A DNA stretch of 64,000 nucleotides from Sinohyriopsis cumingii (GCA_028554795.2 CM068829.1:137647579-137711578), one strand, 5' to 3'. Numbered from the stretch's first letter, positions 1 through 11,329 are shown. Made by a program: numbers and translations. Notes: generated from the letters alone by a model not told the origin.

Positions 1-149
1 CATTGGGACACAATTTGTTAGGACAGTTTTTTGCACACTGCATGTTCTGAGACATATTTTTTTCAGAGTTGTAAGTTGTGGGACACCTATTAAATTATTA
101 ACAAATAACATCAGAAAATGCACTCCAACTTAAATTCTATTTAAAAATT

Positions 150-560
150 ATAAAGCTGTGTACTTGAAAAGAAACTCTTTAATCCACTGCAGCATCACCT
201 CATCAACCCAACCCTTCTCCAGCACACATACAATCCATACTTTCGGTACATGAATACCTTTTAGCTCCCTCAGACTATGAAAAATTATCGTTGAGGCCAA
301 CACATCTGCTGCGGAAACTGCAAGGACTAAAGTAAGATTTTATCTGCAACAGTCTCACCCTTTTAACCCTCTTCTTACTGACAGTCTGTCCATGAATGAG
401 ATCTAAGTACAATGGAGTTTAATCCATGTTAATGATGATATTGTTGGCAAAATCATCTTCTTCTCTTCTGGCCTTCAAATTCATTAAATGATTTTCTCCT
501 CATAATCTTCTGGGAGATGCTGGGTCATCGATGTCCATGCACGAAACACTAGATTGTGTC
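150..560 (-). pseudogene. Decayed pogo/Tigger (JERKY-type) DDE transposase fragment
   Basis: On the minus strand a broken frame reads NIIINMD, then HGQTVSKKRVKRVRL, LVLAVSAADVL, and KGIHVPKVWIVCVLEKGWVD followed by EVMLQWIKEF. This order matches the DDE-1 catalytic core of pogo/Tigger transposases. NMD is the position of the second-strand Asp, and the KGW-D-E/W-I block is a conserved signature. Stop codons and at least one frame change lie between the blocks, so it is non-functional. The more 3' part is not visible and may extend past base 1. Related TIRs occur at 26,856-28,422. Confidence 0.6.
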
Positions 561-2035
561 ACTTTAAAAACTTTTCCTTTGTTTCAATTTATTTTTGAAA
601 TTTCCATGAATACTGGTAAAGAGGAACTAAATTTGGTACCCTTATGTAGGACGACTTTATATAAATAACAAAAATCGGCATACTTAGAAGAATCCAAAGC
701 TGCCTTCCTGGGTCACCTTGCTTTGTACTAAAATAACCTTTTCATATCAATGCCGGTAAATTAAAACAATGATTTTATTGCTGACTACTGGGTATGTTTA
801 TTCACCACCAGGGCTTTTATTTGTTTGTTTACATCTATAATTGTAATTAATACAAATGACATTAATGTTTGCAGGGTAAATAGCATACACAGCATTAACT
901 TGCTTTAATAATACTCTTTTGTAATTCATGCAAGCAAAAAGTCATTTGCACCATGGGTAATCGCATAATTATTTGTGAGGGGGAGGCAAACATGTAGTGG
1001 GTAGTGGTCAGCTATTAAGATTTACAATTGTAGGCCAAAACATGTTTCGAGGTGAAATCTGGGGGTGGGTCCCTATGTGCAGGTTCCTATGATTTGTACT
1101 CACAGTGAATTTATTTTCTACTAATGATTTTTATTTGCGAGATATTGTCATATTGTTAACCTGGACAAAATACATGCTTGGTTATTTTGCATCTTACACC
1201 GCAACATGTATGAATGGCAGATTCCTTCAAGTAATCGGTTGATATTTCTCTCTCTCTCATTTGTGATTTTGCTGGATCCGGTTTTCAGGATTCAAACCTT
1301 TGAGGACAACCAAACACAATTCATTTCTCTATATTCAGTGACCAATGTGATGTGTTAGCTGACAAAAACAATACATGCTGTGGATGCATATGCTACATAT
1401 ATATAGTTTGTGGATATATTGTTTTCTTTAATAAATTGCTGATGAAGAACAAAGAAGTGAATATCAGTACAAGGTTAGTTTATTTCATTTTATTATCAAA
1501 TAAGCTTTTATTTATCTATTTTATTTTAGCATGCAGTGTGAGTGGGTGTGCTAATTTAACACAATTTATTTTGTTTCCAAGGTTTTGAGACATTTGATCT
1601 AGGTGTAAACAATTTCATCATAAGTTCTGGGACTGGAAAAAAGTTATTTATTTTATTGTGCACCTGTTATTTCCAAGTAAAGCAATTAACAAAGAAAAGA
1701 TGCAAACTGTACACAAAAACTAAAGTTCATAAGCTGTTGATTAAAAATCGTAGAAATAAAAGTCAATATGCTGTTATAGAAATCAAACTGTGAAAATATA
1801 AAAACAGCATGGCTGGAGACAAAGGTGGAGTATTATGCAAAATTATGTAAGAAAAAAATTAAGTTCCTTGAAGCAAAGATACTACAATAAAATGATACTT
1901 ACATACAGATAAAAAAAGGGAAGATTATTGACGTAATATTGAGCCAAATTTTAAGAGTGAAATAAAAATCTGGTATACAGGGAGGCATCTAGTGGTGACA
2001 AAGGGAAGTAAATATGACAATAACTTGGAAGACAA

Positions 2036-2037
<2 letters not shown>

Positions 2038-2096
<59 letters not shown>
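2038..2096. repeat. (TA)n microsatellite
   Basis: About 27 perfect AT dinucleotides ending in TATACACAA. It is a simple repeat with no gene content. Confidence 0.97.
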
Positions 2097-2099
<3 letters not shown>

Positions 2100-2195
2100 A
2101 TTTTTTTATTATAGAGATATGATGTATATGGATGAGATAGACCAATACAGGATGAATGGATACAGGAAATAGCAGAAGTTAATTCCTAACATTTA

Positions 2196-2351
<156 letters not shown>

Positions 2352-2990
2352 TTATAAGTCATACATATAAGATGTTTTATGATTTTTTTATATATAACAA
2401 CAATTAATTAAACTAAATCACAAGCTGCTTACTACCATGTAATACCAACAATAAGCAACTTGGATTATATACACATACAAGTCAACTTCAACTGACAGTG
2501 TAATAAATAAAAGATGTCATGGCAACAATTACACAGTAAATGCTACATGATAATATAACACTGACCGACCATAATAAATTATTTTGGTAGACACACTAAA
2601 ATAAGTATTCTGATTTCATAAACTTTTAGATGTTTTCATGCACATAAACTATGTTCAAACCCTATATATCAGTTAACAATATATTACACTTCAAAGCTGC
2701 GATAAATTATTCACAAAGGCATAAATACACCACGTATGTTTCCACTGCTTATTTCAAGTCTTAATCAATATTTATTTTTTCTTTTTATTGACGTGGGATG
2801 AAGCCTGACAAAATATTTTTGGATCTGAGCCGTGAAGAGAAAGACGCCCATGAGGACGAGACTTAGGAATACATCAGGTTCCCAAGCCAGGAACTTCCCC
2901 ATGGGATGAACATAACTTGGAGGACTACTGGAGAGCAGACAGCAGCTTTACAAATTCAGCAATGGGAAACTGAAGCTAGAAGCTCATTGC

Positions 2991-3149
2991 AAGTTGAGCA
3001 TATTTGTCCTGTCATTACAACATCGTAATGCTGATAGAGAGAGGGCATTATCCACTTTCACAAAAATACAAAGTGATTCAGTGGGAAATCTGGACCTGAA
3101 AACCAAGAAAAGCCTCCTAAATGTGAGGCTTAATATTCACAGTGACTGA
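2991..3149 (+). pseudogene. hAT transposase C-terminal (dimerisation) fragment
   Basis: A plus-strand frame reads KLSIFVLSLQHRNADRERAL, then STFTKIQSDSVGNLDLKTKK and SLLNVRLNI before a TGA. This resembles the hAT-C dimerisation block, in which a 'HSNADCERLFS'-like motif is followed by 'KTDxRxxL...LLxVKLN'. Here the motif is degenerate (RERALST in place of ERLFS) and the frame ends early. No terminal repeats were found around it. It is an old fragment in a Tec-kinase intron, in opposite orientation to the host gene. Confidence 0.55.
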
Positions 3150-3658
3150 GAACAAAACAGGTCTGCAGTCTTGTGATTATACTGTGCTGCCACCTAAGTA
3201 CTGTGATATGTATCTTATTCTGACCAAGCAACAGTTACCAAGCAACTGTTACCAAGCAACTGTGACCACACAACAATTCACAGTTCTTTGGTGCAAAATT
3301 CATCATGTTTACTTGAAACAACATGTGCTTAAGACACTTCTACTTTAGTGACTAAATATATGGAACCAGTCTGTCAATGAATGACATCGTACATAAAAAC
3401 AAACCAAGCCTTAATCAAAGGAGGTAATGCAGCTGGTAACATTGGATAACTCTTCGTTAATTTTAGCATCACATTCTACAAATTCAATTGGAGCAAACTT
3501 TACTAAAGAAACTAATTTTTCATCGATACACAAATGTTTTTTTGAACGAAAGAAACATATATTTTGAAGATTTTCACCAGAACTGACCTTTATATTTTTA
3601 AAACCCATGTGTTAACATTAGAGATGCAAATTTAAAGCTGAAAATAAGTTTTGCCTTG

Positions 3659-3950
3659 AGTGTGTGTGTGTGTGATTTGGATTTTTAACATAGCTTTAAC
3701 AATTTTTCAGTCATATCACAATGATGTCTACAGTATGACAGTTTATAGTGATGTCTAGGACTGGGGCATCATGCCGCAGACATGTAGCATGCTGTCCCAC
3801 CCAGTCACAGTATCTGGACACCAGGGCGACCAGCCCTAACACTAACCTCTTAATGCTGAGCACCAAGTGAGGCAGCTGTGAGTACCATTTTCATAAGTCT
3901 CTGGTATGACTCGGCCAGGTTTCAAACCCATGACCTTTCCGCTTTTTGCC
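3659..3950 (-). mobile_element. tRNA-derived SINE, family B, copy 1 (CA-rich tail)
   Basis: Shares its full body with copies at 18,100-18,432 and 29,518-29,845: a (TG)n tail, 'gatttggatttttaa', 'tttttcagtcatat', 'cagacatgtagcat', 'taacactaacctcttaatg'. The tRNA-like head is at the high-coordinate end, but only its B-box part is kept here, because the sequence diverges after 'catgacctttccgc'. In minus orientation it would end in AAATCCAAATCACACACA. Confidence 0.8.
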
Positions 3951-3989
3951 TTGAAAACTGAGAAATTCACTGATGCATAATTTTGCAAA

Positions 3990-4095
3990 ACAAACTTTGC
4001 TAATCCAAAATCTTCCATAATATAACACAACAAACCTTGCTAATCCAAAATCTTCCATAATCTAACACAACAAACCTTGCTAATCCAAAATCTGC
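3990..4095 (-). repeat. Three-copy 40-bp tandem duplication of the DFG exon end and splice donor
   Basis: On the minus strand, AGATTTTGGATTAGCAAG followed by GTTTGT occurs three times 40 bp apart. The authentic donor is at 4,070-4,075 and copies lie at 4,030-4,035 and 3,990-3,995. The duplicated exonic part is 18 nt and codes for DFGLA. The last copy has AAA instead of AAG before GT. All copies keep a usable-looking GTTTGT donor. Confidence 0.92.
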
Positions 4096-4274
4096 CACCT
4101 TGATCACTTGATTCTCCCCAACCAGACAGTTGCGGGCTGCCAGATCCCGGTGTATAAACCCTCTCTGCTCCAGGTAGACCATGGCAGAGCAAACCTGTAA
4201 GCACATGTCTGTCAGGGTAGCAACCTTGGATAAAATCCTGGCTCTGTGTCTTTTGAGGTATGTCAGTAGTGATC
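4076..4274 (-). CDS. BTK/TEC: Tec-family kinase exon: catalytic loop and DFG
   Basis: Encodes [53 protein letters not shown] and [14 protein letters not shown] is the tyrosine-kinase catalytic loop and DFG is the Mg2+-binding motif. The second residue, just after the hinge Gly, is Ser where human BTK has Cys481. The acceptor is TTTTTCAG before GATCACTACTG. A second in-frame AG lies at GTGCTTACAG inside the exon, but the upstream part is clearly homologous, so the longer exon is right. The donor is GCAAG followed by GTTTGT. The exon end and donor recur twice more, 40 and 80 bp downstream. Confidence 0.94.
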
Positions 4275-4599
4275 CTGAAAAAGAAAAACTCTAAACCTTT
4301 AGTGCCAAGAGCCTTTTGGAACACCAAATCTCTAAGTCTAAGCATTTTGACAACTTATGATTGATATCAAAATTATGTTATATTCATACAATTTCTGAAT
4401 TTCATTAGCTGTATCACTTCTGTTCACACACACACAGATACACACGTGTAAGCAGATGAACATAGATGTGTGTGTAATTGTTTGTTACTGGTTCAACTAG
4501 AAATATTCTAACTATATAGAGAGCACCACTGCTGCAATGATGGACTGTTGTATGTACAGGAAACAAGCTGGCCTAGTGCATTGTGAGTGCAAATTTCAC

Positions 4600-5660
4600 T
4601 CCACTTCACAGCTGAAAGGTGACTTTTGAGGTAAAAATTTAAATGATCAAAAATCAGAGCTCTGCATGCTTAATGAAATGGCAAATAAGAATAAAAAAAC
4701 ATAACAGGAGTCCCACAAAGGGACTGACACTCCTATGGCTTCAATGAATTTCTTCATTTCTGATATTCTTGAGTGATAACATGAATTTTAAATTGGCTGC
4801 CATGGCAACCATATTAGATGTATTCAGCATCAATTTCATTTAAGATCATCTTGAGATTATTGCAAGTTTTTTGGTGAAAATCAACATGTCCATCCATTTA
4901 GAAGAAGTAACTCTAATGAGATTTTCATGAATATAAGACTGGCAACATTTTCATTTACGAAGTCTAGGTAAAAACCCTACATCAATATGGCCATCTGAGA
5001 ATTAGCAATAAACATTACTTTCAAGATGGCTACTTTGGTGGCTATACTGGCATCATTTTGATTTCAGACCAACTAGACATTATAAGAACTGATTTGTAAA
5101 AATCCCATGCTTGAAAAGATAATCTATCCTGGAGGAGTAGCAATTTCAAGATGGCCATATTGGAGGTGCCACAGGTGCCTTTTTTCATTTAGGACCAGTT
5201 AAACAGTATAATAAGGCTTCTAGTGAAAATCCAATGTCAAATGACTTTCCAATCAGGAGTAGCGGCAAAGAGAATTTTATGACGACTTCTGTGGTGGCAG
5301 TACTGAATGTCAGATCAGCATCATTTCATTTAGGACAGTAAACAAGACATCGTTAGAAACCTTTCGGTGAAACCCCATGTCTATATGACCATCTATTCAA
5401 AAAATGGCCACTATGGTCAGTTATCACCAAACAGATGTTATAAGAAGTCTTTTAGAGATGTTTTGCTTCGGAGGACAGGATTTTCAAGATATTTGCTGTG
5501 ATGTCCATATTGATGTCAGACAAACACCATTTTAATTTAGGACCAACCAAACATCATATTTCTTTTAGTGAGAACTCCATCCACTCTTGAGGAGTATCAT
5601 AACAAGAATTGTGGTAGCCATGGTGTATGTCAGAGTGGCATGTTTAGGACCCAATCAATC
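4600..5660. repeat. Diverged AAGATGG-family repeat block
   Basis: About five to six degenerate monomers of roughly 170-200 bp. Each has 'ttcaagatggc', a purine/GT-rich 'gtggc.atactgg' segment, 'catttt.atttaggacca', 'ctagacat.ataag' and 'tgaaaa.cccatg'. The same family recurs at 14,930-15,080, 15,300-15,470, 25,270-25,500, 25,690-26,000, 26,260-26,480 and 55,640-55,870. I found no coding potential. Confidence 0.7.
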
Positions 5661-5689
5661 TGATTAAAATCAGGAACAATTTATAATAA

Positions 5690-5925
5690 GTAATCTGACA
5701 AACAGCAATAAATCATGGACAACTAATAATAACTAATCTGACAAACAACAATAAATCATTAACAATTTATAATAAGCAATCTGACAAACAACAGTAAATC
5801 ACGGACAACTTACAAGAAGTAATCTGACAAACAACAATAAATCATTAACAATTTATAATAAGTAATCTGACAAACAACAATAAATCATTAACAACTTATA
5901 ATAAGTAATCTAACAAACAACAAAA
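5690..5925. repeat. Short tandem array, ~42-bp unit
   Basis: Five to six units containing 'aatctgacaaacaacaat' and 'aaatcattaacaa.ttata', separated by 'ataagt'. Confidence 0.85.
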
Positions 5926-8900
5926 AAGGTTCATGTCCTGGTAACGTTTGGAATTCCTGGTTTATTCTATTTTTAGTAACCCATCAGATAAAGCATGTTA
6001 TACTAGAAATTATTGTTATTGCTAAAACTGTGACAATTCAAATGATATCTGTAATTGTTGTAAATGTTGGAGTTGTAATCTGATTGGTAAATTAAAAGCT
6101 AGACAGAACATGACCTTTTACTGGTGTCCGTTATTAAGCAAGAGAATTTGACTGTAATCATACTTGGACCAACCTGACCTGGGATGAATGTTTATGTAAA
6201 GTTTCTTGGTAATCATTTAAGTAGTTCTGTATGAGTAGCAATAACACACTTGGCTAATGGAAAGATGGACAATGACCAACATGCCATCACATAAGCTTTT
6301 CTGACCCATGATCTATACAGCTAAATATATGAAGCAGAGAAAGAGATTATTCTGCATCTAAGTGAAACCAAGGATCAGAATGAAATCAATGATTGTACAG
6401 TTTATCCATAGAAAGATTTTATTAGTCTCCATCATCAAATGTAAATATGAATTATCATACCTAATATAGGTCCAGACTAAGTGATCTATGCCTATAAAAG
6501 GCTGGCTTCTGTTACAGGCAAAAAAGACATACAGCAGGATTGTAAAAAAGTGCCATGCAAATATAACAAAACTTAAAACACAATTCAATCAAGTTACTGA
6601 AGAAAGAAATATGGGTAAACAGTAGTCTACATTCTTGACGAGGAACACCCTACACGTGCTCAACAAGATACATCTCTCACCAAGATTCATGAGTAAAGGG
6701 TATCTATACTGGGTGCCAAAAAACATGGTCATGAGCTAAATGCAAAAATATAACCTAAACCAGTAAAAGGTGACTAAGAAAAAAACTTGAGTGAAACATG
6801 ATATACGGGTCACAGTGACCCACTTATGTGATTGGAGTGGTACTCATCAGGCTCCCTTTACCCTCTCCATTGAGGCTATAAGACCCACTCCAAACTGATG
6901 ATTGGACCTAAAAAGGAAAGAATGGGTGGTATATCCCTATGTACATGCTTTAATGGTTATCTATTTACTTGCCTTTATATGTATGGATGCATCTATGTAT
7001 ATGTTTTTATATGTGTGGATGTATCTATTTTATATGTGGATGTATCTACGTATGTGGTTTTATGTGTGGATGTATCTATGTACATGCTTTTAAATGTGTG
7101 GATTTATCTATGTACATGCTTTTATATGTGTGGATGTATCTATGTATATGCTTTATATGCGTGGATGTATCTATGTATATGCTTCTATGTGTGTGGATGT
7201 ATCTATGTTTATGCTTTATATGCATGGATGTATCTACATAAATGTTTTTATGTGTGGCTGTATTTATGTACATGCTTTTATGTGTGCAGATTTATCTATT
7301 TTATATGTGGATGTATCTTTGTACATGCTTTTACACATGTGGATGTATCTCTGTGTATGTACATGCTTTTATATATGTGGATGTATCTATGTATATGTTT
7401 TATATGTGTGTATTTATCTATGTTCATGCTTTATATGCATGGATGTATCTACATACATGCTTCTACATGTGTGGATGTATCTATGTATATGCTTTTATAT
7501 CTGTGGATGTATCTATGTATATGGTTTTATATATGTGGATGTATCTATGTATATGGTTTTATATCTGTGGATGTATCTATGTATATGGTTTTATATCTGT
7601 GGATGTATCTATGTATATGGTTTTATATCTGTGGATGTATCTATGTATATGGTTTTATATCTGTGGATGTATCTATGTATATGGTCTTATATCTGTGGAT
7701 GTATTTATGTATATGCTTTTATATGTGTAGATGTATCTATGTATATGGTTTTATATCTGTGGATGTATCTATGTATATGGTTTTATATCTGTGGATGTAT
7801 CTATGTATATGGTTTTATATCTGTGGATGTATCTATGTATATGGTTTTATATCTGTGGATGTATTTATGTATATGCTTTTATATGTGTGGATGTATCTAT
7901 GTATATGGTTTTATATCTGTGGATGTATCTATGTATATGGTTTTATATCTGTGGATGTATCTATGTATATGGTTTTATATCTGTGGATGTATCTATGTAT
8001 ATGGTTTTATATGTGTGGATGTATCTAAGTATATGGTTTTATATCTGTGGATGTATCTATGTATATGGTTTTATATCTGTAGATGTATTTATGTATATGC
8101 TTTTATATGTGTGGATGTATCTAAGTATATGGTTTTATATCTGTGGATGTATCTATGTATATGGTTTTATATCTGTGGATGTATCTATGTATATGGTTTT
8201 ATATGTGTGGATGTATCTAAGTATATGGTTTTATATCTGTGGATGTATCTATGTATATGGTTTTATATCTGTAGATGTATTTATGTATATGCTTTTATAA
8301 GTGTGGATGTATCTATGTATATGGTTTTATATCTGTAGATGTATTTATGTATATGCTTTTATATGTGTGGATGTATCAATGTATATGGTTTTATATCTGT
8401 GGATGTATCTATGTATATGGTTTTATATCTGTGGATGTATCTATGTATATGGTTTTATATCTGTGGATGTATCTATGTATATGGTTTTATATCTGTGGAT
8501 GTATCTATGTATATGGTTTTATATCTGTGGATGTATCTATGTATATGGTTTTATATGTGTGGATATATCTATGTATATGGTTTTATATCTGTGGATGTAT
8601 CTATGTATATGGTTTTATATCTGTGGATGTATCTATGTATATGGTTTTATATCTGTGGATGTATCTATGTATATGGTTTTATATCTGTGGATGTATTTAT
8701 GTATATGCTTTTATATCTGTGGATGTATTTATGTATATGGTTTTATATCTGTGGATGTATCTATGTATATGGTTTTATATCTGTGGATGTATTTATGTAT
8801 ATGCTTTTATATGTGTGGATGTATCTATGTACATGCTTTTATATCTGTGGATGTGTCTATGCGTGTGTGATTTGCAATTTTAACATAACTTTAACAATTT

Positions 8901-8930
8901 TTCAGCCTATGTACATGCTTTTATATATGT

Positions 8931-9169
8931 TGTTGTTGTTGTAGGGTTTAACGCCATTTTTCAGCACACAATAGGCTATGCAAGGCAGCCAGTATTAATG
9001 GTGGAGGAAGAACCCGGGAAAACCCCGGAAAGAACCACCGACCACGAGAAGCTACTGGCAAGCTTTCTCACATACCCATATTAGCCGAATTCAAGACTCG
9101 AACCCACGCAGACAGGGGTGAGATGGCAGTGATCCATAACAGAGAGCGCTTTACACCACTCGGGGCCCC
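8931..9169 (-). mobile_element. tRNA-derived SINE, family A, copy 1
   Basis: Minus-orientation SINE. The tail is (TTG)n at the low end, then the body 'gggtttaacgccatttttc', and the tRNA-like head ends in 'gcgctttacaccactcgggg'. It is flanked by a direct repeat 'ttttatatatg' on both sides, which is a target-site duplication inside the 32-bp array. Confidence 0.92.
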
Positions 9170-9262
9170 TTTTATATATGTGGATGTATCTATATATATG
9201 CTTTTATATGTGTGGATGTATCTATGTATATGGTTTTTTATCTGTGGATGTATCTATGTATA

Positions 9263-9513
9263 GGGGCCCCGAGTGGCTGAGTGGTCTAAAGCGCTCACCG
9301 TTACGGATCACTGCCATCTCACCTCTGTCTGCGTCGGTTCAAGTCTCGGATTCGGCTAATGTGGTTATGTGAGAAAGCTTGCCAGTAGCTTCTCATGGGT
9401 CGGTGGTTCTTTCCGGGGGTTTTGCGGGTTCTTCCTCGACCATTAATACTGGCCGCCATGTATAGCCTATCTTGTGCTGAAAAATGGCGTTAAGCCCTAC
9501 AACAACAAAAAAA
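9263..9513 (+). mobile_element. tRNA-derived SINE, family A, copy 2
   Basis: Plus orientation. The head is 'ggggccccgagtggctga' with an A-box-like 'gtggctgagtggtctaaagc' and a B-box 'ggttcaagtctcg'. The body ends 'aaaaatggcgttaagccc' with an (ACA)n tail. Array sequence 'gtatctatgta' flanks both ends, so the insertion site lies inside the minisatellite. Confidence 0.93.
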
Positions 9514-9781
9514 GTATCTATGTATATGCTTTTATATAAGTGGATGTATCTATGTACATGTTTTTATATCCATGCATGTATTTATGTATATGCTTCTATA
9601 TGTGTGGATGTATCTATGTACATGCTTTTATATGTGTGGATGTATCTGTGTACATGCTTTTATATGTGTGGATGTATCTATGTATATGGGTTTATATCTG
9701 TGGATGTATTTATGTATATGCTTTTATATCTATGTATGTATTTATGTATATGCTTCTATATGTGTGGATGTATCTATGTAT

Positions 9782-10038
9782 AGGGGGCCCGGAGTGGCCG
9801 AGTGGTCTAAAGCGCTCTCCGTTACAGATCACTGCCATCTCACCTCTGTCTGCGTGGGTTTGAGTCTCGGATTCAGCCTATGTGGGTATGTGAGAAAGCT
9901 TGCCAGTAGCTTCTCGTGGGTCGGTGGTTCTTTCTGGGGTTTTCCCGAGTTCTTCCTCCACCATTAATACTGGCCACCATGTATAGCCTATTGTGTGCTG
10001 AAAAATGGCGTTAAACCCTAAAACAACAACAACAACAA
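9782..10038 (+). mobile_element. tRNA-derived SINE, family A, copy 3
   Basis: Full-length plus-orientation copy with head 'cccggagtggccgagtggtc', B-box 'ggtttgagtctcg', body through 'actggccaccatgtatagcc' and an (ACA)n tail. 'gtatctatgta' flanks both sides. It is the third insertion into the same array. Confidence 0.93.
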
Positions 10039-10430
10039 GTATCTATGTATATGGTTTTATATCTGTGGATGTATTTATGTATATGCTTTTATATATGTGG
10101 ATGTATCTATGTACATGCTTTTATATCTATGTATGTATTTATGTATATGCTTCTATATGTGTGGATGTATCTATGTATATGCTTTTATATGTGTAGACAT
10201 ATTTATATGCATTCTTTTATATGTGTGGATGTATCTGTGTACATGCTTTTATATGTGTGGATGCCAATTCCTGGGATAGTATAATAGCTCACTTACTATG
10301 TGGAGGTGAGCTAATAAAAATGTATTGGAACTACTTTTGCATCTTAATTTTAATAAGGAGTTCAAACAAGAAAAAAAAAGAAAAAAAACAAGAAAAAAAC
10401 AAACAAAGACAAAGCAACTTCAGCTTTTCT

Positions 10431-10716
10431 CTGATGTAGGTAACAACAGTGAACTCACCATAAGGCATGAACTCTGATGTAGGTAACAACAGTGAACTTA
10501 CCATAAGGCATGAACTCTGATGTAGGTAGCAACAGTGAACTTACCATAAGGCATGAACTCTGATGTAGGTAACAACAGTGAACTTACCATAAGGAATGAA
10601 CTCTGATGTAGGTAACAACAGTGAACTTACCATAAGGCATGAACTCTGATGTAGGTAACAACAGTGAACTTACCATAAGGAATGAACTCTGATGTAGGTA
10701 ACAACAGTGAACTTAC
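10431..10716 (-). repeat. 43-bp minisatellite built from hinge-exon end plus splice donor
   Basis: On the minus strand each 43-bp unit contains CAGAGTTCATGCCTTATG (the last 18 exonic bases, coding EFMPYG) followed by GTAAGTTCACTGTTG and TTACCTACAT. The authentic donor is GTAAGT at 10,711-10,716. Copies lie at 10,668-10,673, 10,625-10,630, 10,582-10,587, 10,539-10,544, 10,496-10,501 and 10,453-10,458, the last as GTGAGT. Two copies change ATG to ATT in the exonic part. Within a unit, CTACATCAG precedes the exon-like 15 nt, so each copy also resembles a tiny exon bounded by AG and GT. Confidence 0.97.
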
Positions 10717-10805
10717 CATAAGGCATGAACTCTGTGACAATTATAAGGGGTTTTGTTTTTGTTACCACTCCATATAACTGGACTAAGTTGTCATGGCTCA
10801 ATTGT
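10717..10805 (-). CDS. BTK/TEC: Tec-family kinase exon: gatekeeper and hinge
   Basis: Encodes QLSHDNLVQLYGVVTKTKPL and then IIVTEFMPYG. The Thr before Glu-Phe-Met is the gatekeeper (T474 in human BTK). The acceptor is CTTTTCAG and the donor is CTTATG followed by GTAAGT. The 89 nt join in frame to both neighbours. The last 18 exonic bases plus the donor are repeated six more times at 43-bp spacing in the adjoining intron (10,431-10,716), so the authentic exon end sits beside a ladder of near-identical decoy ends. I place the true end at 10,717 because only that copy is contiguous with the rest of the exon. Confidence 0.93.
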
Positions 10806-11329
10806 CTGAAAAGAGAAAGCTGTCAGATGAACTTCTGTATCACAGACTGTAAAATTTGAAATGGACTGGGGTGGTAGGTAATTTCCTTAATTTAAAATGC
10901 AACTTAACTCTTTACATGACAGAGTGATCTCCCACTAATACACAGATTGGTGTCAAATTCTATTACTAAAGCAGTAGTTCTGAAGGAGAGTGATGTCAGA
11001 GGAATGTGTCAATTTTATATATCTTTAAGTGATTGAGTATTTAGAAATGTATGATTTATTTGGCTAGTGTTAAAACCAAACTTATCTAATAATAAATCTC
11101 TCTTCGGATACCATCCATTATGAATCTTGAATGCTTCCAAGTTTGCAAACATAATGTCACAAGCAAATACTGCATCTGACACCGATATACGACAATTAAA
11201 TCTCCAAAAAACTCCTGCACCTACCTACATTGACTATATTCATATGTTAATATGTAAGCAGGAATCAGTGACCATATTCATGCTGTTTTAAAATATTCTT
11301 AAATATTTATGAGTCTGTCTGTATACTTA

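Larger units (their letters stand above)
6898..10266. repeat. 32-bp minisatellite, interrupted by three SINEs
   Basis: Array of a 32-bp unit containing 'ggatgtatctatgtatat' and 'ggttttatatctgt'. It is near-perfect from about 7,480 to 8,830 (more than 40 units) and more variable at 6,900-7,480. The array continues at 9,170-9,262, 9,514-9,781 and 10,039-10,266 on either side of SINE insertions. The unit has no stop in any plus-strand frame, so frames of up to 414 codons run through it. Their predicted peptides are just 32-residue cycles of Tyr, Cys, Val and Met, and I do not regard them as genes. A 45-bp fragment of SINE family B (8,862-8,907) sits near the end of the main block. Confidence 0.95.
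4275..10716 (-). other. Intron between hinge exon and DFG exon
   Basis: A 6.4-kb intron. Recognised contents are the AAGATGG-family repeats (4,600-5,660), a 42-43-bp array (5,690-5,925), the 32-bp minisatellite with three nested SINEs (6,898-10,266) and the donor ladder (10,431-10,716). Bases 5,930-6,890 contain nothing I recognise. Confidence 0.85.

Noticed and set aside
4076..4206. Shorter DFG exon starting after GTGCTTACAG
   Set aside because: The sequence above this AG reads in frame as [10 protein letters not shown]...DMCLQ and is needed to join the hinge exon, so the acceptor at 4,274/4,275 is right.
6898..8944. Plus-strand open frames of 376 and 414 codons in all three frames
   Set aside because: The 32-bp unit has no stop in any plus-strand frame, which is not improbable for a sequence this short. 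The peptides are only 32-residue cycles, and no start context, splicing or homology supports them.
9263..9360. Possible tRNA-Leu/Ser gene in SINE heads
   Set aside because: A- and B-box-like motifs are present, but the acceptor stem does not pair and the sequence runs on into the SINE body. It recurs with the same body ten times.
10431..10740. CRISPR-like regularly spaced repeats
   Set aside because: The units are contiguous without unique spacers, the sequence is animal nuclear DNA, and the repeat derives from the adjoining exon.
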